Assembly (NCBI GenBank): GCA_039030125.1
Contig: JBCCEV010000015.1
Span: 1 to 41,725 of the forward strand
Length of the DNA stretch: 41,725 nt
Source of the DNA: JBCCEV01 sp039030125
Lineage (GTDB): Bacteria > Pseudomonadota > Gammaproteobacteria > Ga0077536
Reading direction: 5' to 3'
The notes below the pieces were generated by a model. It had not been told where the DNA came from and made no database searches. It was given only the letters and a program-made list of their open reading frames with translations. Position numbers and translations under genes: made by a program. This document shows positions 34,394 to 41,725 of this stretch, piece after piece. Position 1 is the first letter of the stretch. The number at the start of each line of letters is the position of its first letter.

Positions 34394-35194
34394 GTGCGTG
34401 TGATTTCAGGTCATAAGGACGACAAGAGCGAGCCAATGGCTGATGAAACGGGTGTGCGCCCGCGCCGCCGCGGCATCTACCTGTTGCCCAATTTGTTCAC
34501 CACCGGCGCGCTTTTTGCCGGCTTTTACGGAATTGTCGCCTCGATGAATGCGCGTTACGAAGCTGCGGCAATTGCGATTTTGGTCGCCATGGTGCTCGAT
34601 GGCATGGACGGGCGAATTGCGAGAATGACAAATACCCAGAGCGATTTCGGAGCCGAATACGATAGTTTGTCCGATATGGCGAGTTTTGGGCTAGCCCCCG
34701 CGCTGATCATGTATGAGTGGCAGCTTGGCGCGATGGGAAAGATTGGTTGGCTGGCCGCGTTCATTTACGCCGCTGCCACGGCGCTGCGGCTCGCGCGGTT
34801 CAACACGCAGATCGGAGATGGCGATCGGCGCTTCTTCCAAGGGCTGCCAAGTCCCGCCGCGGCCGCGGTGATCGCCACATTAGTCTGGTTCGGTGAGAGT
34901 TTCGCTGTGCAGAAATCCGTCGGCATGTTGGTGGCGGCGACTTTCGTGACCGTGACGACCGCCCTACTCATGGTCAGTAACGTGCGTTATTACAGCTTCA
35001 AAGATCTTGATCTGCGCGGTCGCGTCCCGTTTGTCGCGGTCTTACTCATCGTTGTGGTTTTCGTGCTGATCTCCATTGAACCCGCTACGGTGTTGCTGGT
35101 GACTTTCTTGGGCTACATGTTGTCTGGACCGGCCCTCACTGCGATTCAAATCCGTCAGCGCTTGGCCGATCGCAAACGCGCAGACGCCGCCTGA
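34394..35194 (+). CDS. pssA: CDP-diacylglycerol-serine O-phosphatidyltransferase
   Basis: The 266-residue integral membrane enzyme makes phosphatidylserine. The CDP-alcohol phosphatidyltransferase motif (D-G-x2-A-R-x8-G-x3-D-x3-D) is present as DGMDGRIARMTNTQSDFGAE followed by YDSLSDMASFG, and about seven helices follow. This is the membrane (type II, Bacillus-like) PssA, not the E. coli phospholipase D-type enzyme. The GTG at 34394 has GAGGG five to six bases upstream; an ATG at 34436 is an alternative. It follows the Psd-like gene by 18 bases. Confidence 0.92.
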   Translation: MRVISGHKDDKSEPMADETGVRPRRRGIYLLPNLFTTGALFAGFYGIVASMNARYEAAAIAILVAMVLDGMDGRIARMTNTQSDFGAEYDSLSDMASFGLAPALIMYEWQLGAMGKIGWLAAFIYAAATALRLARFNTQIGDGDRRFFQGLPSPAAAAVIATLVWFGESFAVQKSVGMLVAATFVTVTTALLMVSNVRYYSFKDLDLRGRVPFVAVLLIVVVFVLISIEPATVLLVTFLGYMLSGPALTAIQIRQRLADRKRADAA

Positions 35195-35204
35195 GACGCC
35201 AGTG

Positions 35205-35233
35205 TTGCTTTACGGCAGGCCATTGCCTATAGT
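35205..35233 (+). promoter_or_regulatory. Candidate sigma70 promoter for the leuA leader
   Basis: TTGCTT (35205-35210) and TATAGT (35228-35233, 5 of 6 matches to TATAAT) are separated by 17 bases. The predicted start point is near 35240, about 27 bases before the leader peptide ATG. Confidence 0.6.
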
Positions 35234-35266
35234 CGCGCCTAGAGCAGCGAGAAGTAATCGGTAACG

Positions 35267-35353
35267 ATGCGTGCCCATATCTACAAATTCCTGTCGGCGG
35301 CGGTGCCCGCCCGGACGCGCTCGCTCGTGCTACTGCTCGGTCTACTGCCCTAG
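35267..35353 (+). CDS. leuL: Leucine-rich leader peptide upstream of leuA (leuL-like)
   Basis: A 28-codon open frame starts ATG at 35267 and stops TAG at 35351-35353. Its C-terminus is LVLLLGLLP: six of the last nine residues are leucine, encoded by CTA, CTG and CTC. Seven leucines occur in all. It lies just after a candidate promoter and is followed by paired hairpins, T runs and leuA. This is the pattern of a leucine-sensing attenuation leader. GAGAAG is a weak ribosome binding site upstream. No homology search was possible. Confidence 0.75.
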   Translation: MRAHIYKFLSAAVPARTRSLVLLLGLLP

Positions 35354-35402
35354 CGGGCAGATATTCGTAGCACACCTCTTTTTTATCCCACACTGTTTTT
35401 TT
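35304..35402 (+). promoter_or_regulatory. Probable leuA transcription attenuator
   Basis: Several complementary arms overlap the Leu codons. GTGCTAC (35327-35333) pairs perfectly with GTAGCAC (35367-35373); inside it CTGCCC (35345-35350) pairs with GGGCAG (35355-35360) across the leader stop codon. T runs follow at 35379-35384 and 35396-35402. An exclusive alternative is TGCCCGC (35304-35310) with GCGGGCA (35353-35359). Ribosome position on the Leu codons would decide which forms. A further TCGACGC/GCGTCGA hairpin (35410-35427) and CCGGA/TCCGG (35429-35443) precede the leuA AAGGGAG site. The exact terminator/antiterminator assignment needs folding. Confidence 0.6.
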
Positions 35403-35457
35403 AAAGGTCTCGACGCCTGCGCGTCGATCCGGATTGAGTCCGGTAAGGGAGACAACG

Positions 35458-36996
35458 ATGACCGATAATTTGATCATATTTGATACCACTTTGCGTGATG
35501 GCGAACAGAGCCCGGGTGCGGCAATGAACCAAGCCGAAAAGCTGCGGATCGCCAAAGCGCTAGAGAAGCTCAAAGTTGATGTCATCGAGGCAGGATTTCC
35601 GATCGCGAGCCCTGGCGACTTCGAGGCCGTCAAGGCCGTTGCCGAGACGATTCAGGACAGCACGATTTGTGGGCTTTCGCGAACCGATTATGCGGATATT
35701 GATCGCGCTGCGGAGGCACTGAAAAACGCTAATTCGATGCGCATCCACACGTTCATCGCGACCTCACCCATTCATATGAAAGCAAAATTAAGAATGGAAC
35801 CCGAGGATGTTTTAGAAGCCGCTGTGAAAGCTGTGAAACGTGCTCGAAAGTACACTGATAACGTTGAGTTTTCGGCAGAGGATGCAAGCCGATCGGAGAT
35901 GGATTTTCTTTGTCGCGTTGTCGATGCAGTCATCGATGCCGGCGCGACAACGGTGAATTTACCCGACACGGTGGGTTACGGTTTGCCGGAGACCATTGGA
36001 GAATTTTTTAAAGAGGTTATCGAGCGTATTCCAGACAGTGACAAGGCTGTTTTTTCGGCTCATTGTCACAACGATCTCGGTTTAGCGGTGGGAAATTCAC
36101 TCGCCGCAATAGCAAACGGTGTGCGCCAGGTTGAATGCACCATCAATGGCTTGGGTGAACGGGCTGGGAATGCTTCGCTTGAAGAGATTGTGATGGCCGT
36201 CCGTACACGCCAAGATGCGTTTAACTGCGATACCCGTCTGGACTCATCTGAAATTGTTAACTGTTCGCGTTTGGTCTCTAATATCACGGGATTCCCCGTG
36301 CAGCCGAATAAAGCCATTGTGGGTGCTAATGCCTTCGCGCACGAATCCGGGATCCACCAAGATGGTGTGTTAAAGCATCGCGAGACTTACGAAATCATGC
36401 GTGCCGAAGACGTGGGTTGGAACACGAACCGCATCGTGCTGGGTAAACTCTCCGGGCGCAGCGCATTGAAAGCGCGCCTTGCTGAACTCGGCATCGAATT
36501 TGAGCGGCAAGAGGATCTCAACGATGCGTTCAAGCGCTTTAAGGATCTTGCTGATCGCAAGCCGGATATCTATGACGAAGATTTGCAGGCCTTGGTGACT
36601 GATGCCGATACCAGTGCCGAGAATGAGAATATTAAGCTTGTCGGTATGCGCTGCGAAACCGAAACCGGAGAGATGCCGTTTGCAGCGGTCACGCTTTCGA
36701 TCGACGGCAAAGAGCACTCGGCGGAGGAAAGTGGGGATGGTCCGGTCGATGCTGCCTATGGCGCGGTCGAATCGATCATTGGAAGCGATTCGCAGCTCGT
36801 TTTGTATTCGGTCAACGCGATTACGACCGGCACCGATTCGCAAGGTGAAGTCACGGTGCGACTAGAAAAAGGTGGCCGGGTAGTGAATGGGCAAGGGGCT
36901 GATACGGATATTATCGTGGCCTCGGTCAAAGCTTACCTTGTGGCTTTAAATAAGATCCTTTATCCGGTGCATCGCGAGCATCCGCAAACAGCTTAA
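35458..36996 (+). CDS. leuA: 2-Isopropylmalate synthase
   Basis: The 512-residue enzyme condenses acetyl-CoA with 2-ketoisovalerate, the first committed step to leucine. The TIM-barrel catalytic domain has IFDTTLRDGEQSPGAAMNQ, metal-binding HCHND-type HCHNDLGLA, and ECTINGLGERAGNASLEE. The hinge has HESGIHQDGVLKHRETYE, and the C-terminal (about 390-512) domain is the leucine-binding allosteric domain. The start ATG at 35458 has AAGGGAG six bases upstream. It is preceded by a Leu-rich leader, so control by leucine at both enzyme and transcript level is expected. Confidence 0.97.
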   Translation: MTDNLIIFDTTLRDGEQSPGAAMNQAEKLRIAKALEKLKVDVIEAGFPIASPGDFEAVKAVAETIQDSTICGLSRTDYADIDRAAEALKNANSMRIHTFIATSPIHMKAKLRMEPEDVLEAAVKAVKRARKYTDNVEFSAEDASRSEMDFLCRVVDAVIDAGATTVNLPDTVGYGLPETIGEFFKEVIERIPDSDKAVFSAHCHNDLGLAVGNSLAAIANGVRQVECTINGLGERAGNASLEEIVMAVRTRQDAFNCDTRLDSSEIVNCSRLVSNITGFPVQPNKAIVGANAFAHESGIHQDGVLKHRETYEIMRAEDVGWNTNRIVLGKLSGRSALKARLAELGIEFERQEDLNDAFKRFKDLADRKPDIYDEDLQALVTDADTSAENENIKLVGMRCETETGEMPFAAVTLSIDGKEHSAEESGDGPVDAAYGAVESIIGSDSQLVLYSVNAITTGTDSQGEVTVRLEKGGRVVNGQGADTDIIVASVKAYLVALNKILYPVHREHPQTA

Positions 36997-37005
36997 GGCC
37001 AGCCA

Positions 37006-37692
37006 ATGTTGACGCTGCGACAGACACAATGCCTAGATGTAATGGGCGTTGAGCGATGGGTGCGGCGTCGTACGGCCGCTGAATTGGTGGCGACGCCAGT
37101 CAGCGGCGAGGCTGTTTTGGACGAGGGCACGGTTGCAAGCTTAGAGGTCCTAGCCGTGCGGGTCGCGCGCTGTGTGAGTTGCGAGCTTCACCGGACACGG
37201 ACCCAGACTGTTTTTGGGGTTGGCAACGGCACCGCGGATTTGCTGATTGTAGGAGAGGCGCCAGGAGCCGAGGAAGATCGGCGCGGCGAACCGTTCGTTG
37301 GTCGTGCCGGACAATTGCTCAATGAGATGCTGAGAGCCATCGGCCTAGATCGAAAATCGGTCTACATTGCGAACATCTTGAAGTGTCGACCACCGTCCAA
37401 TCGTGATCCGCGTCCTGAGGAAGTGGCTCATTGCAGTGACTTTTTAACGCATCAAATTGAACTAATACAGCCGCAGGCCATGGTTGCCGTGGGCCGGATA
37501 GCTGCGCAGAATTTACTGAACTCCACGCAGTCAATTGGCCGCCTTAGAGGCGATATCCATCGTTTTGGCGATCGCCAGATCCCCTTGATTGTGACTTATC
37601 ATCCGGCGTATCTGCTTCGCCAACCGAGCGAAAAAAGAAAGTCATGGCAAGATCTGTTGGCAGTTAAACGGCTATTGGAGGAATTAAGGTGA
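37006..37692 (+). CDS. Uracil-DNA glycosylase, family 4
   Basis: The 228-residue protein removes uracil from DNA. Motif 1 is LIVGEAPGAEEDRRGEPFVG (about 80-99) and motif 2 is VTYHPAYLLRQPSEKRKSW. Four cysteines in the family-4 iron-sulfur pattern are Cys56, Cys59, Cys127 and Cys143 (CVSC, ILKCRPPSNRDP, AHCSDF). An N-terminal extension of about 45 residues precedes the core. It lies nine bases after leuA and overlaps rimI by four bases. Confidence 0.93.
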   Translation: MLTLRQTQCLDVMGVERWVRRRTAAELVATPVSGEAVLDEGTVASLEVLAVRVARCVSCELHRTRTQTVFGVGNGTADLLIVGEAPGAEEDRRGEPFVGRAGQLLNEMLRAIGLDRKSVYIANILKCRPPSNRDPRPEEVAHCSDFLTHQIELIQPQAMVAVGRIAAQNLLNSTQSIGRLRGDIHRFGDRQIPLIVTYHPAYLLRQPSEKRKSWQDLLAVKRLLEELR

Positions 37693-38162
37693 ACGCCGTT
37701 GTCGATCTGACACAGCCGGAGTTTCGTGTGCTGAGCGAGAGCGATGTTCCGCGTATCTGCGAAATTGAAAGGGCTTCCTACCAGTTCCCCTGGTCGGCGA
37801 CGGTATTTTCTGATTGTCTGACCGTCGGCTATTTTTGCTGGGGCTGTTTCTCTGACGACTTTCTCTTAGGCTACGGAATCATGTCGGTGGCCGCCAACGA
37901 GGCGCATATTCTCAATATTTGCATGGCCCCCGAAGTGCGCCGGCAAGGCTTTGCCCGCGACATGATGCGTCATTTGGCCGAAATCGCCGTGGACAACGAA
38001 GCGCGGATCATGTTTCTTGAGGTTCGCCCGTCCAACCAAGGCGCTATTAATCTCTATCAGACTCTGGGCTTTTCTCAGGTAGGGCGCCGCAAGGACTATT
38101 ACCCGGCCAGAGGCGGGCGGGAGGACGCGCTGGTCCTGTCGAGGAATTTTGATACGAATTAG
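37689..38162 (+). CDS. rimI: Ribosomal protein S18 alanine N-acetyltransferase RimI
   Basis: The 157-residue GNAT acetyltransferase shows EIERASYQFPWSATVFSDCL, the acetyl-CoA loop ICMAPEVRRQGFARDMMRHL, and LEVRPSNQGAINLYQTLGF with RKDYYPARGGREDALVLSR, all typical of RimI. It acetylates the N-terminal alanine of ribosomal protein S18. The GTG at 37689 has GGAGGA upstream and overlaps the glycosylase stop by four bases. The region 38163-38273 after it shows no clear terminator. Confidence 0.94.
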   Translation: MNAVVDLTQPEFRVLSESDVPRICEIERASYQFPWSATVFSDCLTVGYFCWGCFSDDFLLGYGIMSVAANEAHILNICMAPEVRRQGFARDMMRHLAEIAVDNEARIMFLEVRPSNQGAINLYQTLGFSQVGRRKDYYPARGGREDALVLSRNFDTN

Positions 38163-38273
38163 ACCAGACTGGCTTTTCCTGCGGGACCCCAAAGCGCATT
38201 TTGCCGCCAATAGTTGAACGTCTTTAGGGAAATCGCTAGCCTTGGGCGCTCAACACCCACGATTAGAAGAATA

Positions 38274-38828
38274 ATGAAATCTAAGCTTGCTGGCCGCGCC
38301 GCTCTGATCCTCCTTACCTGTGTCACTTTGGGCTTTTCTGATGCCAATGCGATCGACGCCTTGTTGATCGAAGGTGGTTTTAGCGAAAGTGATGAAAGTG
38401 CGGAGCGTTTCGGTGCCGCCGTGCGTTGGAACGTGTTTGGAAATCTCTACGAAGTGGGAGATTGGAAGCTGACCAGCTATATCGAAGCGAACGTGACTTA
38501 CTGGGATGGCGACCCGGGACGGACTGGCGAGGATTCGCTCGTCGATTTTAGTCTTACTCCGACTTTTCGCTATGGGCTTCAGAGAGATTCGTTTGCGCCT
38601 TTTGTCGAGCTAGGCTTAGGCGCTCATGTTCACACCGAAGATGGGATCGGGGACAAAAATTTTGATGTGCCCTTTGCTTTTGGGAGTCACTTCGGCGCGG
38701 GCGCTAGATTTGGTGCGGACAATCGCTACGAATTGGTTTACCGCTTTCAGCACCTGTCTAACGCCGGGATCGGCGACGACAACCCCGGCATTAACTTCCA
38801 CGCGATTCAATTGGGCATCCATTTTTAG
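38274..38828 (+). CDS. pagL: Outer-membrane lipid A 3-O-deacylase-like protein (PagL family)
   Basis: The 184-residue protein has a signal peptide (MKSKLAGRAALILLTCVTLG, ending near NANA) and a beta-barrel-like sequence ending in aromatic residue GIHF. The PagL/acyloxyacyl hydrolase motif is FQHLSNAGI with His160 and Ser162. The third residue of the PagL triad, Glu at His+14, is Asn174 here (NPGINF). PagL removes the 3-linked acyl chain from lipid A. I chose the ATG at 38274, giving a clean signal peptide; the upstream GTG-like start at 38214 is less likely. Activity is less certain because of the Glu change. Confidence 0.8.
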   Translation: MKSKLAGRAALILLTCVTLGFSDANAIDALLIEGGFSESDESAERFGAAVRWNVFGNLYEVGDWKLTSYIEANVTYWDGDPGRTGEDSLVDFSLTPTFRYGLQRDSFAPFVELGLGAHVHTEDGIGDKNFDVPFAFGSHFGAGARFGADNRYELVYRFQHLSNAGIGDDNPGINFHAIQLGIHF

Positions 38829-38896
38829 CGCTGCCCGGCTAACCCACGGGCCGATCCAACGGCTCGAAATCCTGACAACACCGGATTGATTATTCG

Positions 38897-39676
38897 ATGA
38901 ACGTTTTTGTGTTCGACATCGAGACCGTGCCTGATGTAGACGGCGCGCGGCGATTGTGGAACCTCTCGGATCTCGATGATGAGGCTGTCGCCAATCTTAT
39001 GTTTAGCAAGCGGTTGCAGGAAACTGGCGGAAACAGTGATTTCATTAGGCATCATCTCCACCGGATAATCGCTATCTCAGCGGTCTTTCGTAGTTCAGAT
39101 CGGGTGAGTTGTTGGTCGCTCGGCGAGGAAAGCGACGATGAATGCGCTCTCATCAAACGCTTCTTCGAAGGGATCGAAAGATACTGTCCAACCCTAGTTT
39201 CCTGGAACGGCAGCGGTTTTGATTTACCCGTTTTGCATTACCGGGCGTTGATCAATCGCGTCTCGGCGCCGCGTTACTGGGACGTGGGTGACGATGATCG
39301 AGATTTTCGTTTCAACAACTACATTGGCCGGTTTCATTGGCGTCATATCGATCTCATGGATGTGCTTGCGGCCTATCAACCGCGTGCCGCTGCCAGCCTT
39401 GATGATATGGCCACCCTGTTGGGATATCCCGGTAAGTTTGGAATGCATGGCGCGCATGTATGGGAAAAGTTTCTGGCCGGGCAAATCAAAGCGATCCGCG
39501 ATTACTGTGAATCCGATGTGTTGAATACTTACCTGGTGTTCCTGCGCTTCCAATTTATGCGCGGCGTGCTAAGCGAAGACGCTCTCGCGGCAGAAGAGGC
39601 CATGATCGCCGAATATCTGGAAAATTCCGGGCAAGTGCATTTGCAAGAATTTCTAGCCGCTTGGCGAGCTTCTTAA
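38897..39676 (+). CDS. 3'-5' exonuclease, PolB-exo-like (DnaQ fold)
   Basis: The 259-residue protein carries the three DEDD exonuclease motifs: FVFDIETVPDVDG (exo I), SWNGSGFDLPVLHYRAL (exo II) and DYCESDVLNTYLV (exo III), plus HIDLMDVLAAY. This fits the predicted 3'-5' exonuclease family related to the PolB proofreading domain (PF10108-type). It has no polymerase domain. It lies 37 bases ahead of rlmD, a common pairing in Gammaproteobacteria. Role unknown; DNA or RNA end processing is plausible. Confidence 0.88.
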   Translation: MNVFVFDIETVPDVDGARRLWNLSDLDDEAVANLMFSKRLQETGGNSDFIRHHLHRIIAISAVFRSSDRVSCWSLGEESDDECALIKRFFEGIERYCPTLVSWNGSGFDLPVLHYRALINRVSAPRYWDVGDDDRDFRFNNYIGRFHWRHIDLMDVLAAYQPRAAASLDDMATLLGYPGKFGMHGAHVWEKFLAGQIKAIRDYCESDVLNTYLVFLRFQFMRGVLSEDALAAEEAMIAEYLENSGQVHLQEFLAAWRAS

Positions 39677-39712
39677 TCGCGCCCCAACCGGCTCAGCCTG
39701 TCAGCCATTTGT

Positions 39713-40993
39713 ATGGCCCGCCGCATTAAAGAACCGATCGAAGTCTCCATTGACAACCTATCTCACGAAGGTCGGGGGGTCGGTCGGGTCGATGGTAAAA
39801 CCGTCTTTGTTCACGGTGCACTCCCAGGTGAAACCGCGCTTTCGCGGATCACCAAGCGCCGCCGGCAGTTTGATGAAGCTCTAGCGCTTGAGGTCCGCGC
39901 GCCGGCGGCCGCTCGTATAGCGCCGCGTTGCCAGCACTTCGACATCTGCGGCGGCTGCGCACTTCAACACATGAAAGACCCGCTAGCTCACAAACAAAAC
40001 GTCTTGCTTGAGCTTCTCGCACACCATGCCGATCTTGAGCCCGACCAGGTGCAAGAGCCAATCGCGAAATCAGCCTGGGGTTACCGGCGCAAAGCCCGGC
40101 TCGGCGTAAAACACGTGGCAAAGAAAGGCGGGGTGTTAGTTGGATTCAGGGAACGGGCCAAACCCTTCATCGCCGATTTGACGAGCTGTGAGGTTCTGCA
40201 TCCTGTGGTTGGCGCGGACCTTATCGAATTACGCAGATTGCTCGCGCCGCTTTCGATTGTCCGTCAGGTCCCGCAGATCGAAGTCGCGGTTGCCGATAAC
40301 GGCGTCGCGCTGGTGATCCGTCATTTGGCCCCGTTCAGTGCTGCCGATTTGGCGTGGCTGCACAGCGCCGCACGCGCCAACAACTATAGTATTTTCTTGC
40401 AGCCTGGTAATGAGGACACCGTCGTCCATTTTTCGGGCGAGCCAAAGAACCTCTACTATGAAGCCGACGACATTCGGTTCAGTTTTGAACCACTTGATTT
40501 CACGCAAGTGAATTTTGAGATTAACCAAGCTTTAATTGCCCTGGTCATTGATGAACTCGACCTTGGGCCTACCGATACCGTTGTTGAATTATTTTGTGGA
40601 ATCGGAAATTTCAGTCTCCCTATGGCAAAACGTGCTGCGCGGGTGCTCAGTTATGAAGGCGAGTCGCGTTTGATTACCAGAGCTCAACAAAACGCTGAGG
40701 CGAACGGGGTGACGAAGGCCGAGTTCTTTGTGCAGGACCTCTACAATGACCCTCATCTGCAGGAGTGCGGAAATAAACTGATGCTCGATCCGCCGCGCAG
40801 CGGTGCCCAACAAGTATTAGTTAATCTAAATAATGATTTTGATCGCATCGTTTATGTGTCCTGCAATCCTGTGACGCTGGCTCGCGATACCGCAATACTC
40901 TCGGAGAAAGGCTACCGACTCAGTAGCGTTCGTTTGTTGGATATGTTTCCGCACACCGCTCACGTTGAGTCATGTGCGGTATTTGACCGTTGA
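39713..40993 (+). CDS. rlmD: 23S rRNA (uracil-1939-C5)-methyltransferase RlmD
   Basis: The 426-residue protein has an N-terminal TRAM domain (VSIDNLSHEGRGVGRVDGKT), four iron-sulfur cysteines (Cys73, Cys79, Cys82 in CQHFDICGGC, and Cys159 in LTSCEVLHP), and the SAM-binding domain with VVELFCGIGNFSLPMAKRA. The catalytic cysteine is in VYVSCNPVTLARD. It methylates U1939 of 23S rRNA (E. coli numbering). It overlaps the next gene by four bases. Confidence 0.96.
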   Translation: MARRIKEPIEVSIDNLSHEGRGVGRVDGKTVFVHGALPGETALSRITKRRRQFDEALALEVRAPAAARIAPRCQHFDICGGCALQHMKDPLAHKQNVLLELLAHHADLEPDQVQEPIAKSAWGYRRKARLGVKHVAKKGGVLVGFRERAKPFIADLTSCEVLHPVVGADLIELRRLLAPLSIVRQVPQIEVAVADNGVALVIRHLAPFSAADLAWLHSAARANNYSIFLQPGNEDTVVHFSGEPKNLYYEADDIRFSFEPLDFTQVNFEINQALIALVIDELDLGPTDTVVELFCGIGNFSLPMAKRAARVLSYEGESRLITRAQQNAEANGVTKAEFFVQDLYNDPHLQECGNKLMLDPPRSGAQQVLVNLNNDFDRIVYVSCNPVTLARDTAILSEKGYRLSSVRLLDMFPHTAHVESCAVFDR

Positions 40994-41725
40994 TTAATTG
41001 CTACCGTCAGCTCTGTACGCTGGCAGCCCTCATCTTACTGAGTGGTTGTGAAAGCGAGCCGACGGACCCAGCGATACGCTTTGGTATTGCGACCGCCCCG
41101 CTGACACTAGACCCGCGGTACGCGTCGGATTCTGGCTCTCAGCGGATCTCAGATCTCTTGTATCGGGGGCTCGTCGTACTCAATGATGAATCACGCGCGA
41201 GACCCGACGCGGCGAGCTGGGAGACGCTTTCAGCGTCCCGATACCGCTTCGAGTTCGACCGTGGCGCACGCTTTCATGATGGCGAATTAATGCGCGCCGC
41301 AGATGCCAAAGCGACCTATGAATCAATTCTAGATGCTGACTCAGCCTCGCCATTTCGTGCCGGTCTAAGCAATATTAAATCGATCTCGATAGAGGAGCAG
41401 GCGTTGGTTTTTGAACTATTCAAAGCCGATCCTTTTTTTACTGGGCATTTAACCTTAGGGATCATTAAAGAGAATGAGACCGCGCTTGCCAAAGATAAAC
41501 ATAAAACAACGAGTGGTGACTTTTCGCTGCGTGGGGTGGGCGCTGATGGCAGCGTGAGCTTATCTCGCGTACGCGATCGGCAGCTTTTTCAATTTAAAGT
41601 GGTGCGCGACCCCAACGTGCGGGCGCTAAAGTTAATCAACAGCGAACTCGATCTGATCCAAGGTTCCTCGAACGGTTCCTCGATGGCGTTGGCGATCCGC
41701 TCGGCAACCGTCAGCGCTGCGTCAC
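40990..41725 (+). CDS. Extracellular solute-binding lipoprotein, family 5 (N-terminal part, cut by window edge)
   Basis: The visible 245 codons start with a TTG overlapping the rlmD stop (TTGA) and encode a lipoprotein signal ending in the lipobox LLSGC (Cys20). The mature part has RFGIATAPLTLDPRYASDSG and ISDLLYRGLVVLNDE, then FDRGARFHDGELMRAADAKA, all typical of the OppA/DppA-like (SBP_bac_5) substrate-binding family for peptide or nickel ABC importers. The gene continues past 41725. The partner permease genes are not in the window. A tandem 12-base repeat lies near the edge. Confidence 0.85.
   Translation, partial: MINCYRQLCTLAALILLSGCESEPTDPAIRFGIATAPLTLDPRYASDSGSQRISDLLYRGLVVLNDESRARPDAASWETLSASRYRFEFDRGARFHDGELMRAADAKATYESILDADSASPFRAGLSNIKSISIEEQALVFELFKADPFFTGHLTLGIIKENETALAKDKHKTTSGDFSLRGVGADGSVSLSRVRDRQLFQFKVVRDPNVRALKLINSELDLIQGSSNGSSMALAIRSATVSAAS

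Noticed and set aside
1..41725. Mobile elements, CRISPR arrays, tRNA or rRNA genes
   Set aside because: No transposase or integrase, no regularly spaced repeats and no tRNA-like or rRNA-like segment was recognised on either strand.

Overview
The window looks like chromosome of a free-living gammaproteobacterium. It shows no phage, plasmid, insertion sequence, CRISPR array, rRNA or tRNA. Nearly every gene is a housekeeping gene with a clear gammaproteobacterial relative, and several gene orders match those known from Pseudomonas and other Gammaproteobacteria: clpB-yfiH-rluD/bamD, PP0621-pilS-pilR, suhB/trmJ, purM/DUF2066-perM-hda-wrbA-arsC-yihY-acylphosphatase-proS, and ilvBHC-psd-pssA-leuA. 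The exact genus cannot be told from the sequence alone.

Layout. 1-6419 (minus strand): the start of pilB, then clpB with a sigma32-type heat-shock promoter, a glutamate dehydrogenase, pgeF (yfiH) and rluD. 6475-11030: bamD, then nadE and sucD/sucC on the minus strand. 11240-19793: a type IV pilus regulatory and structural block (PP0621-family protein, PilS, PilR, a sigma54 promoter, the pilin PilA). It is followed by two tandem, paralogous membrane proteins that look like GT-C glycosyltransferases with TPR tails, and, facing them, a polyprenyl-phosphate-type GT2 glycosyltransferase. I read this as a probable pilin O-glycosylation cassette, the most interesting part of the window. 19798-30065: suhB, trmJ, purM, a DUF2066 exported protein, perM, hda, wrbA, an ArsC-family reductase, a small exported helical protein, a YihY/BrkB membrane protein, acylphosphatase and proS. 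30367-38162: ilvB-ilvH-ilvC, a phosphatidylserine-decarboxylase-like protein that lacks the self-processing serine, pssA, a leucine-rich leader peptide with attenuator-like hairpins, leuA, a family-4 uracil-DNA glycosylase and rimI. 38274-41725: a PagL-like lipid A deacylase, a DnaQ-fold exonuclease, rlmD and the start of a lipoprotein solute-binding protein.

How the genes fit together. PilS/PilR sense and activate sigma54 transcription of pilA; PilB (window edge) powers assembly; the GT2 could charge a lipid carrier with sugar and the two GT-C proteins could transfer it to pilin in the periplasm. IlvBHC and LeuA form the branched-chain amino acid branch, and the leucine-rich leader ahead of leuA suggests it is controlled by leucine supply. 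PssA and the Psd-like protein belong to phospholipid head-group metabolism. BamD, PagL and the pilus genes act at the cell envelope.

Limits: all functional calls rest on motif and sequence recognition without database searches. Promoters and RNA structures were found by eye and not folded. Convergent gene pairs are very tight here, so few terminators are visible.
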